A DNA stretch of 64,000 nt from an uncultured Actinomycetes bacterium (GTDB lineage: Bacteria; Actinomycetota; Actinomycetes; Mycobacteriales; Nakamurellaceae), in contig CALANS010000020.1 in NCBI GenBank assembly GCA_937926105.1, forward strand, positions 50,608 to 114,607, read 5' to 3'. Each line of letters begins with the position of its first letter. The stretch's first letter is position 1. Positions 27,101 to 34,176 of this stretch are shown piece by piece. Both the position numbers and the translations under genes were made by a program. The notes below the pieces were generated by a model, which was given only the letters and a program-made list of their open reading frames with translations, was not told the origin of the DNA and made no database searches.

Positions 27101-29050
27101 CTGGGAGTCGGCCTTCCAGAACGGAAGCCGCCCCGGAGCTCCGGGGGCGGGCACCACCAATACCTGGTCCCGCTCTATGTCGGTGATCCGCCAGGAGCTG
27201 GAGCCCAGCACGAACACGTCGCCGACCCGGGACTCGTACACCATCTCCTCGTCCAGCTCGCCGACCCGACGACCCTGGGTCCGCGACGATCTGGTCGGTC
27301 CGGTCGACTCCGTGCCGGCCAGAAACACCCCGTACAGGCCGCGATCGGGGATGGTGCCGCCGGAGGTGACAGCGAGCCGCTGCGCACCCGCTCGACCGGT
27401 CAGTTCGCCGGTAACTCGATCCCACACCAGCCGGGGACGGAGTTCGGCGAACTGCTCGCTCGGATACCGGCCGGAGAGCATGTCCAGCACCGCCTCCAGC
27501 GAGCCGCGGCCCAGGGTCGCGAACGGCGCGGAGCGGCGCAGCAGCGCCAGCAGGTCGTCCACGGTGATCGGGTCCATCGCGCAGATCGCCACGATCTGCT
27601 GCGCGGCGACATCCAGTGGGTTGGCGATCACCCGCAGCTGCTCGATCTCACCGGTCCGCATCCGCTCGGCGGCCACCGCCGCGGAGACCAGGTCGCCGCG
27701 GAACTTGGGGAACAGCACGCCCTTGCTGGGCGCGCCGACCTGGTGCCCGGCCCGGCCGATGCGCTGCAGCCCGGACGCGACGCTGGGCGGCGCCTCCACC
27801 TGGACGACCAGATCCACGGCGCCCATGTCGATGCCGAGCTCGAGCGACGAGGTGGCCACCACGGCGGGCAGCCGGCCCGTCTTGAGGGCGTCCTCGATCT
27901 CGGTGCGCTGCTCGCGGGACACGGACCCGTGGTGCGCCCGGGCCAGCACCGGCGCCGCCCCGCCCGAAGAGCCGGACTGCGCCATGATCTCTGCGGGCAT
28001 GCGCGGCGTCAGCGCGACGTTGCCGACCAGTCCCGGCATGATCCACGGATCGTCCGGCGGTCCGGCCAGGCGGGTCGCGTGGATCTCGTTGAGCCGGGCG
28101 GTGAGCCGCTCGGCCAGTCGCCGCGAGTTGGCGAACACGATGGTGGAGCGGTGCGCCTCCACCAAATCCGCGATGCGCTCTTCCACGTGCGGCCAGATCG
28201 AGGACCGGGCCGGGCCAGACAGCGCTGGCCCCTCCAGATCCCCGGTGGGCGTGCCGATCTCGGCGAGGTCTGGGACCGGTACCACGACGTCGATGTCCAC
28301 CTGCTTCGTCGCCGGCGGAGCGACCACGGTGACGGGCCGACCGCCGGCAAGGTAGCGCGCGACCTCCTGCGTGGGGCGCACCGTGGCCGACAGGCCGATG
28401 CGCTGCGCGGGTGCGTCGAGCAGCGTGTCCAGCCGGTCCAGCGACACCGCCAGGTGTGCGCCCCGCTTGGTGCCGGCGACCGCGTGCACCTCGTCAACGA
28501 TGACCGTGGACACCCCGGCGAGCGCCTCCCGGGAGCGGCTGGTCAGCAGCAGGAATAGCGACTCCGGGGTGGTAATCAGGATGTCGGCGCCGCGGCGGGC
28601 GAAGGCCGCGCGTGCCGACGGCGGGGTGTCGCCGGATCGGACGGCCACCTCGATCTTGGGCACGGGCCAGCCGCGGGCGGCGGCCAGACCGGCAACGCCC
28701 GCCAACGGTGAGCGCAGGTTGCGCTCGACGTCCACGGCCAGCGCCTTGAGCGGCGAGACGTACAGCACCCGGCAGGGGCGCCGCCGATCCCCGTCACCGC
28801 TGGTGGGCGGGGAGGTGACGAGGCCGTCGATGGCGGACAGGAACGCCGCCAGAGTCTTGCCGGAGCCGGTGGGCGCCACCACCAGGGTGTGCTCGCCCGC
28901 GCCGATGGACCGCCAGGCGCCGGCCTGCGCCGGGGTGGGGGCGGGGAACGACGCGGCGAACCAGTCGCGCACCAGCGGGGAGAACCCGGCCAGCGGGTCG
29001 CCGGCGGAATGCGCCGGCCGCCGCGACGTGACGCGCTCCCTATCGGCCAT
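24092..29050 (-). CDS. lhr: Lhr-type DEAD/DEAH helicase
   Basis: A 1652-residue superfamily 2 helicase; Lhr unwinds RNA-DNA hybrids with 3'-5' polarity in mycobacteria. Visible motifs: Q-motif region TPAQAGAW, Walker A VAPTGSGKTLAAF near residue 60, TPESLF, DEVHAVAG (motif II), GLSATVRP (motif III), HHGSVSREQR, SSLELGIDMG and QRIGRAGHQVG (motifs IV-VI), then the long C-terminal Lhr-specific region. The ATG has no Shine-Dalgarno but a minus-strand GACAAT (29062-29057) sits six bases upstream, so the mRNA could be leaderless. Paired with nei as in mycobacteria. Confidence 0.95.
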   Translation of the reverse strand: MADRERVTSRRPAHSAGDPLAGFSPLVRDWFAASFPAPTPAQAGAWRSIGAGEHTLVVAPTGSGKTLAAFLSAIDGLVTSPPTSGDGDRRRPCRVLYVSPLKALAVDVERNLRSPLAGVAGLAAARGWPVPKIEVAVRSGDTPPSARAAFARRGADILITTPESLFLLLTSRSREALAGVSTVIVDEVHAVAGTKRGAHLAVSLDRLDTLLDAPAQRIGLSATVRPTQEVARYLAGGRPVTVVAPPATKQVDIDVVVPVPDLAEIGTPTGDLEGPALSGPARSSIWPHVEERIADLVEAHRSTIVFANSRRLAERLTARLNEIHATRLAGPPDDPWIMPGLVGNVALTPRMPAEIMAQSGSSGGAAPVLARAHHGSVSREQRTEIEDALKTGRLPAVVATSSLELGIDMGAVDLVVQVEAPPSVASGLQRIGRAGHQVGAPSKGVLFPKFRGDLVSAAVAAERMRTGEIEQLRVIANPLDVAAQQIVAICAMDPITVDDLLALLRRSAPFATLGRGSLEAVLDMLSGRYPSEQFAELRPRLVWDRVTGELTGRAGAQRLAVTSGGTIPDRGLYGVFLAGTESTGPTRSSRTQGRRVGELDEEMVYESRVGDVFVLGSSSWRITDIERDQVLVVPAPGAPGRLPFWKADSQGRPAELGRAHGAFVREIGAGAVTGSATARAAVAERLAGIGLDAFATNNLLAYLAEQHEATGMLPDEKILLLERFRDELGDWRVVLHSPYGAAVHAPWALVIAARMRERYGVDVQAQHSDDGIVLRLPDVEYDGGPPELADLVVLDPAAVRAEVTQQVGGSAVFAARFRECAARSLLLPRRQIGRRQPLWQQRQRAAQLLEVASGYPEFPVVAEAVRECLADVFDVDSLIELMRQIAARQVGLVEITTPAPSPFARSLLFGYVAQFIYEGDSPLAERRAAALTVDPELLAELLGTTDALSLRDLLDPAAVESVQRDLQRLSEARLARGDDEIADLLRILGPLSIGEIAERSEPGVEVDAVIERLSGARRIMPVRIAGQSRWADPADAAVLRDALGVALPVGVAEAFLVGETDPLGRLLGRYARTHGPFPAADPAQRFGLGVAVVRDALARLADTGRIAIGEFRPLGSPGAVDGASEYVDAEVLRLLRRRSLAVLRAEVEPVPPEALGRFLPAWNGIDSSGSARRPLGVDGVLRAVEQLAGAVLPASALETLILPARVAGYTSAMLDELTAAGEVLWAGHGALGTDDGWISLHPADTAALTLPPVGALDPESASFEDPHRAVLAVLARGGGFFFPALLVAVRDDMATGDSGLGGVGDPAGRPTEQAVLAALWDLVFAGLVTGDTLGPLRARLAGGHTAHRSRRPAPRTRMRPPSRLSLLGSRAGAAAVRPAAPVPATAVGRWSLLPVAERDPTVRMHAAAELLLDRYGIVTRGSVLAEDTPGGFAGVYRVLAAMEESGRIRRGYFVEGLGASQFASPGAVDRIRGLAPRPDDPVEPAAGEARVLAAADPANPYGGALPWPDPVAADREGHRPARRAGALVCLVGGQPVLYAERGGRTMLSFSTDPAVLEAAATALAGLVHAGRVASLTVTRIDGQSVQGSDHPAAQALQRAGFVATPRGLRLRTGSGRAPGPAQRDAPGPRAGRPPGWDRYGPGTPEGGGHARG

Positions 29051-29113
29051 CAGGCCATTGTCCCGTCCCGCACCGACAGTGCACCGCTACCGGTTACCCC
29101 GGGCGTCCAGCAG

Positions 29114-29178
29114 GCGCTTACAAAGCGCTCTCACAGGTGGCGCGCATCGGGGTGCCAGGTTCACCCCACAGAGTGGGG
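29114..29178 (+). promoter_or_regulatory. Dyads in the lhr/MacAB divergent region
   Basis: The 208-base divergent region between lhr and the adaptor gene contains two short inverted repeats: GCGCTT-ACA-AAGCGC at 29114-29128 and CCCCAC-AGA-GTGGGG at 29164-29178. Either could be an operator for the export operon or a leader hairpin. I cannot place a clear -35/-10 pair for the plus strand. Confidence 0.35.
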
Positions 29179-29258
29179 CACGCCTGCAACCAGGGACGAT
29201 GCCTGCCCGGCTGCAGCGTCACCACCTGATCTCGTGTTCAACAGAATGGGCTGCGCGG

Positions 29259-30833
29259 ATGAAGAGACTGTGGGGGCACAAGAGCGTGCGCGTCGGCTCA
29301 TTGGTCCTGCTGGTGCTGGTGGTCGCGGCGGCCGCGAGCTTCGGCACGTACCAGTTCACCACATCGTCGGCCAGCGCAGATCCTGCCGGTACCAGAACGC
29401 CGACGACCACCCGCACGACAGTCGCCGCGAGTCTGAGCACCATCAAGCAATCGATCTCGGTCTCCGGCACGCTGACTCCGGCGGTCCAGGAGTCGGTGAA
29501 CTTCACCGTATCTGGCACCGTCACTTCCGTCGCGGTGGCGGTGGGCGACACGGTCAAGAAGGGCCAGGTACTGGCCACGGTGGGAACCACCAGCCTGGAC
29601 TCGGCCCTTGCCTCGGCAAAAGCCACGTTGGCGTCGACCAAGGCGAAACTCGCCTCGGACAAGAACAGCCTGAGCGCTCAGCAGGACACCCTGTCGACGG
29701 CTCAAGACAATCTGACCACTACCGAGGACGATGGCGATGACGCCGCCGCGTCGTCGCTGAAGTCCCAGATCACCTCCATCACGGCACAGATCACCTCCAT
29801 CAAGGCACAGATTGCCTCCGACAAGTCCGCTATCACCGTGGCGGAGGAGGGCGTCACCACCGCCAGGCAGAATCTGGCAGCTGCAACCCTCAAGGCCCCG
29901 GTGGCCGGGCTGCTGACCTCGGTCACCATCACCAAGGGTGACGCGGTCAGTGGATCAAGCTCATCCAACAACTCGGGATCCGGCGGGTCCGGCGGCAGCG
30001 GGTCAACCGGCTTCGCCGGTGCTGCCTCGCCGGGCGCATCCAGCAATTCGAGTAGCAGCAGCGGCAGCGCGCCATTCGTCATCGTCGACACGTCCCGATG
30101 GCAGGTCAACCTGTCGGTATCCGACTCGCAGGTGGGCCTGCTCAAGACGGGCGACCAGGTTCAGATCAACACCGACACCGACTCCGGCAGCAACACCGGC
30201 AGCACCGGCGGATTCCCCAACTTCGCGGACTTCGCCGGTTTCGGTGGTACTGGCGCCAACCGCGGGCGCGGCCAGAGCAACGCCACGCCGAGCTCGGGTA
30301 CCGGTTCGACCGCCAATTCCGCGGCAGCGGACCAGGACTCAAGCTCCAGCACGCCGCTGTTCGGCACGGTCTCCTCCATCGACCTGGTCAGCTCCAGCTC
30401 TGGCTCCACGGCGAGCTATCCCGTGGTGGTCGACGTGACCGGCGCCCAGAAGAACCTGCACGACGGAACCTCTGTCACCGCCGACATCATCTACAAGCAG
30501 TTGACCAACGTGCTGACGGTTCCCACCACGGCGATCACCACATCCGGCGGCAAGTCCACGGTCACGGTCGTGACCTCGGACGGCACCCACCAGACGACGA
30601 CGGTCACGACCGGAGCCACCTCGGGAACCGAGACCCAGATCGTCTCGGGCCTGTCCGAGGGCGACAAGGTTGTGGTCACCACCTTCGCCCGACCCACCTC
30701 GACCTCAGACGGCACCAGCGGATCCGGCAGTAACAGGTCCGGCAACACCGGCGGCTTCCCGGGTGGTGGCAACTTCCCCGGTGGTGGCAACTTCCCGGGT
30801 GGCGGCAACTTCGGCGGGCGAGGGGGCAACTGA
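29259..30833 (+). CDS. MacA/HlyD-type efflux adaptor, first copy
   Basis: A 524-residue membrane-fusion-protein homologue. A single TM/signal anchor (residues about 12-33) is followed by the N-terminal half of a lipoyl/barrel-sandwich domain (VNFTVSGTVTSVAVAVGDTVKKGQVLATV), a coiled-coil hairpin (about 110-205), its second half, a Ser/Gly-rich insert, a beta-barrel with DTSRWQVNLSVSDSQVG, and a C-terminal domain ending in three PGGGNF repeats. It probably links a MacB permease to envelope components, which in a Gram-positive lacks an outer-membrane channel. ATPase starts two bases after its stop. The ATG lacks a good ribosome-binding site. Confidence 0.88.
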   Translation: MKRLWGHKSVRVGSLVLLVLVVAAAASFGTYQFTTSSASADPAGTRTPTTTRTTVAASLSTIKQSISVSGTLTPAVQESVNFTVSGTVTSVAVAVGDTVKKGQVLATVGTTSLDSALASAKATLASTKAKLASDKNSLSAQQDTLSTAQDNLTTTEDDGDDAAASSLKSQITSITAQITSIKAQIASDKSAITVAEEGVTTARQNLAAATLKAPVAGLLTSVTITKGDAVSGSSSSNNSGSGGSGGSGSTGFAGAASPGASSNSSSSSGSAPFVIVDTSRWQVNLSVSDSQVGLLKTGDQVQINTDTDSGSNTGSTGGFPNFADFAGFGGTGANRGRGQSNATPSSGTGSTANSAAADQDSSSSTPLFGTVSSIDLVSSSSGSTASYPVVVDVTGAQKNLHDGTSVTADIIYKQLTNVLTVPTTAITTSGGKSTVTVVTSDGTHQTTTVTTGATSGTETQIVSGLSEGDKVVVTTFARPTSTSDGTSGSGSNRSGNTGGFPGGGNFPGGGNFPGGGNFGGRGGN

Positions 30834-30834
30834 C

Positions 30835-31665
30835 GTGACAGCGCCCAGCCTCATGGAGTTCCAGCGCACCGCTTCGGAAACCACCGATGCTGTCATTGAG
30901 CTCCGCGACATCACCAAGGTCTATTCCTCTGGCGGAGACGTGGAGGTCAAGGCCCTGGGCGGCATCGACCTGACGGTTCGCACCGGCGAGTATGTCGCCG
31001 TGGTCGGCGCATCGGGTTCCGGCAAGTCGACCCTGATGCACATCATCGGCTGCCTGGACACGTCGACCAGCGGCACCTATCTGCTGGCCGGCGAGGACGT
31101 CAGCGCCCTCGACGAGCGGGACCTGGCGGAGATCCGCAACGAGCGGATCGGGTTCGTATTCCAGCAATTCTTCCTGCTGCCCAGCCTGTCCGCCTGGCGC
31201 AACGTCGAACTACCGCTGATCTACGCCGGGCTGCACCGCCGAGAGCGCAAGGCCCGCACGATGACCGCACTGGAGCGGGTGGGGCTGGCAGACCGTGTCG
31301 ACCACAAACCGTCTCAACTCTCCGGCGGCCAACAGCAACGGGTGGCGATCGCCCGGGCCCTGGTCCGGGAGCCTCGGCTCATCCTGGCGGACGAGCCGAC
31401 TGGGAACCTGGACTCCACCGCGACCGAAGACATCCTCACGCTGTTCGACGAGCTGATCGAACAGGGCAGCACGGTCGTGGTCATCACCCACGAGGCCGAG
31501 GTCGCCGACCGCGCCCAGCGAGTCATCCGCATCAAGGATGGGCTGATCGTGGGCGACGGCGCAGTCCTGCCGCTGGAGATCGCCGACACTCCCCTGCTGA
31601 CGCACCGATCCGAGGTTCGGGCCGCCGGCGACGCCCCGGACACGAACGGGGACGTACCGGCATGA
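30835..31665 (+). CDS. MacB-type ABC transporter ATP-binding protein
   Basis: A 276-residue ATPase of the LolD/MacB subfamily. Walker A is GASGSGKS near residue 60, the Q-loop is FVFQQFFLLPSLSAWRNVELPL, the signature is LSGGQQQRVAIARAL, Walker B LILADEPTGNLDS with catalytic Glu, and the H-loop VVITHE. A 50-residue extension at the end is not typical. The GTG at 30835 has a GAGGGGG site eight bases upstream; Met-6-codon-later is an alternative. It forms the energy-coupling part of the exporter with the permease, which starts four bases before its end (ATGA). Confidence 0.94.
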   Translation: MTAPSLMEFQRTASETTDAVIELRDITKVYSSGGDVEVKALGGIDLTVRTGEYVAVVGASGSGKSTLMHIIGCLDTSTSGTYLLAGEDVSALDERDLAEIRNERIGFVFQQFFLLPSLSAWRNVELPLIYAGLHRRERKARTMTALERVGLADRVDHKPSQLSGGQQQRVAIARALVREPRLILADEPTGNLDSTATEDILTLFDELIEQGSTVVVITHEAEVADRAQRVIRIKDGLIVGDGAVLPLEIADTPLLTHRSEVRAAGDAPDTNGDVPA

Positions 31666-32900
31666 GGTGGTCGGAGATCCTACGCACCGCCAGTGCGTCC
31701 ATCATCGCCCATCGGCTCCGCTCCGCGTTGACCGTGCTGGGCATCCTGATCGGAATCGCGGCGGTGGTGCTCTCGGTCGGTCTGGGGCTGGGCAGCCAGC
31801 AACAGGTCGGCGAGCAGATCAGTTCGTTGGGTAGCAACCTGCTCATCGTCTCCCCCGGCAGTTCAACCAGTTCCGGCGGCATCCGCGGCGGGTTCGGGTC
31901 GGCATCCACGCTGAGCATCGACGACGCCACGGCGTTGGCGAACAAGGAGGCGGCGCCCGACATCTCCGGTGTCGCACCGGAAAAGACCAGCTCGGAGGAA
32001 CTCACAGCCGGTTCGACGAACTGGACCACCAGCGTGGTCGGCACCACCGAGTCGTGGTTGGACGTTCGCTCTCGCACGCTCGCCGCCGGCGAATTCCTCA
32101 CCGCTGCCGACGTCAGTTCCGCCTCGTCCTCCATGGTGTTGGGATCGGACACGGCGGACGAACTCTTCGGTACCCAGAATGTCGTCGGGCAGACGGTGAC
32201 GATCTCCGGCACGCCGTTCACCGTGGTGGGGGTGCTGGCGTCGGCCGGGTCCAACTCCAGCAGCAACCTCGACGATGAGGCGATCATCCCGGTGACCACC
32301 ATGGCCAGCGAGCTGGTGGGCGGATCCACCCGCAATTCGGTGAACACCATCTACCTCAAGGCGTCGTCACAAGACACCCTATCGGCGGCCTATCAGGAGG
32401 CGGACAGCCTGCTGTTGTCGCTGCATCACATCACCAACAGCAGTGATGCGGACTTCTCCATCTCCAGCCAGGATGCGCTGCTGGACACCGCGACCTCGGT
32501 GAGCAAGACGCTGACCGTCCTGCTGGCCGGGATCGCCGCGCTGTCCCTGCTGGTCGGCGGTATCGGCGTGATGAACATCATGCTGGTGTCGGTCAGTGAG
32601 CGGACTCGAGAGATCGGTCTGCGCAAGGCGATCGGCGCGCCGCCGGCCGCGATCCGGCGTCAGTTCCTGGTGGAAGCCATCGTGCTCGGACTGACCGGCG
32701 GATTGTTGGGAGCGCTGCTGGGGATCTTCGGGGCACGCGCCCTGCCCGCGTTGCTGTCCACCACCACGCCGGTCATCGTATCCACGCCAGTGGTCATCGG
32801 CTCCATCGCGATCGCGATAGTGATCGGCCTGATCTTCGGCGTCTACCCCGCCACCCGCGCCGCGCGCATGGCGCCCATCGATGCGCTCCGCACCGACTGA
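31662..32900 (+). CDS. MacB-type ABC transporter permease (FtsX-like)
   Basis: A 412-residue permease. Topology is one N-terminal TM helix (LTVLGILIGIAAVVLSVGLGLG), a large extracytoplasmic MacB_PCD domain of about 230 residues, and three C-terminal helices (LLAGIAALSLLVGGIGVMNIMLVSV, then TREIGLRKAIGA and further segments). The coupling motif ERTREIGLRKAIGA is the hallmark of MacB. It is coupled to the ATPase by ATGA overlap. Together with the adaptors it likely exports peptides or lipophilic compounds; the substrate is not visible. Confidence 0.94.
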   Translation: MRWSEILRTASASIIAHRLRSALTVLGILIGIAAVVLSVGLGLGSQQQVGEQISSLGSNLLIVSPGSSTSSGGIRGGFGSASTLSIDDATALANKEAAPDISGVAPEKTSSEELTAGSTNWTTSVVGTTESWLDVRSRTLAAGEFLTAADVSSASSSMVLGSDTADELFGTQNVVGQTVTISGTPFTVVGVLASAGSNSSSNLDDEAIIPVTTMASELVGGSTRNSVNTIYLKASSQDTLSAAYQEADSLLLSLHHITNSSDADFSISSQDALLDTATSVSKTLTVLLAGIAALSLLVGGIGVMNIMLVSVSERTREIGLRKAIGAPPAAIRRQFLVEAIVLGLTGGLLGALLGIFGARALPALLSTTTPVIVSTPVVIGSIAIAIVIGLIFGVYPATRAARMAPIDALRTD

Positions 32901-32967
32901 GCGCCATCACGCACCAACGTGAAATTCAAAGAATGAAGAGCATTGCCAGGAAAGGACTTTGAAAGCC

Positions 32968-34176
32968 ATGACGGTGTCACAACCCACCACTCCTCGAACG
33001 GATGACTCGGGGTCGGCAGCACCAGTACCGGCTTCCCGGTTGCGGCGGGTGGCAGGTCTCGCCACCGGCCTGACGGCACTGGTGACGGCATCCGTCGTGA
33101 TCGCGGCCTGCGCGTCGTCCTCCGGCGGATCGACGAGCGCTGGAACGTCGCAGGCCGCCTCCGCCCCCAGCACCGCCAGCAGCCAGCCCGCCGACACGGC
33201 AGGCGGCAACGGATCCGGCGGTGCGCCAGGCGGCGGTGCTGGCGGCAATACGGCGCCCCCCATCCCGGGCGCGTCGGGCAGGATCGCCGCGGTGCAATCC
33301 GGCAGCTTCCAGGTGCAGGACTCGTCCAGCCAAACGACCGTGCGCTACACGGCGAAGACCACCATCCAGCAGACCGTCACCGGAACGCCGGCCGACGTCA
33401 CCGCAGGCTCGTGCATCACCGCGATCGCCGCCGATCAATCAGGCTCAACGAGCGGGGACACGGCGGCCCCGCCATCGACGACCGGATCGAGCCCAGGCCG
33501 GTTTCCGGGTAGGACGACCCCCAGCACGATCACCGCTTCCACCATCAGCATCGAGGCCGCCGTCGACGGTTCCTGCATGAATCCCGCATTCGGCCGCGGC
33601 GGCGGCTTCCCCGACCGCGCGGGAGGCCGGGGTGCCTTCCCGTCGGGTTTTCCCACTGAGGGCTCCGTCCCCTCCGGCTTGCCCAACGGTCGGTCCCTTC
33701 CGACCGGAGCCAGCGCGCTGCCCAACCGCGGCGGCGCCGGTGGCGGAAACGGATTCCGTGGCTTCGGCGGCATCGTGTCCGGAAAGGTGACAGCGGTCAG
33801 CGGGTCGACCATCACGGTGACGGTGACGGAGTTCGCCGGCAGGCCCGACGGCACCGCGAACGCTTCCGGCGCCGACAGCACGGCTGACACCCCGTCGGCG
33901 ACAACCTCGACATCGACCGTCACGGTGACCAACGCAACCACCTACAGCAAGACGGTCACGGCCAAGTCCTCCGCCATCAAGGTGGGGTTGTGCGCCTCGG
34001 CGACCGGCTCGGCGGACGACACCGGCGCCATCAGTGCCACCGAGATCCGGCTCAGCAAGGCGACCGGCGGCACCTGCTCGTCGGGCCCCGGCGCGGGCGG
34101 TCTCGGCGGTCGATTCGGTGGCGGAAGACCAGGCGGTAACGGCGAAGCCGGCGCTCCGGTGACGAGCAATGGCTGA
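32968..34176 (+). CDS. Exported Gly/Ser/Thr-rich DUF5666-like protein
   Basis: A 402-residue exported protein. After a 28-residue cytosolic leader comes a hydrophobic stretch ending VIAAC, a plausible lipobox. Two repeated beta-rich segments (IAAVQSGSFQVQDSSSQTTVRY and GKVTAVSGSTITVTVTEFAGR) resemble DUF5666 repeats. They are separated by Gly/Pro/Arg-rich low-complexity sequence. The protein ends with a Gly-rich tail. Between the permease and second adaptor, it may be an accessory or substrate-binding partner. ATG at 32968 was chosen; a TTG three codons earlier is also possible. Domain call is tentative. Confidence 0.65.
   Translation: MTVSQPTTPRTDDSGSAAPVPASRLRRVAGLATGLTALVTASVVIAACASSSGGSTSAGTSQAASAPSTASSQPADTAGGNGSGGAPGGGAGGNTAPPIPGASGRIAAVQSGSFQVQDSSSQTTVRYTAKTTIQQTVTGTPADVTAGSCITAIAADQSGSTSGDTAAPPSTTGSSPGRFPGRTTPSTITASTISIEAAVDGSCMNPAFGRGGGFPDRAGGRGAFPSGFPTEGSVPSGLPNGRSLPTGASALPNRGGAGGGNGFRGFGGIVSGKVTAVSGSTITVTVTEFAGRPDGTANASGADSTADTPSATTSTSTVTVTNATTYSKTVTAKSSAIKVGLCASATGSADDTGAISATEIRLSKATGGTCSSGPGAGGLGGRFGGGRPGGNGEAGAPVTSNG

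Noticed and set aside
26543..28558. Plus-strand frame of 671 codons opposite lhr
   Set aside because: Antisense shadow of a helicase with all motifs; no family features of its own.
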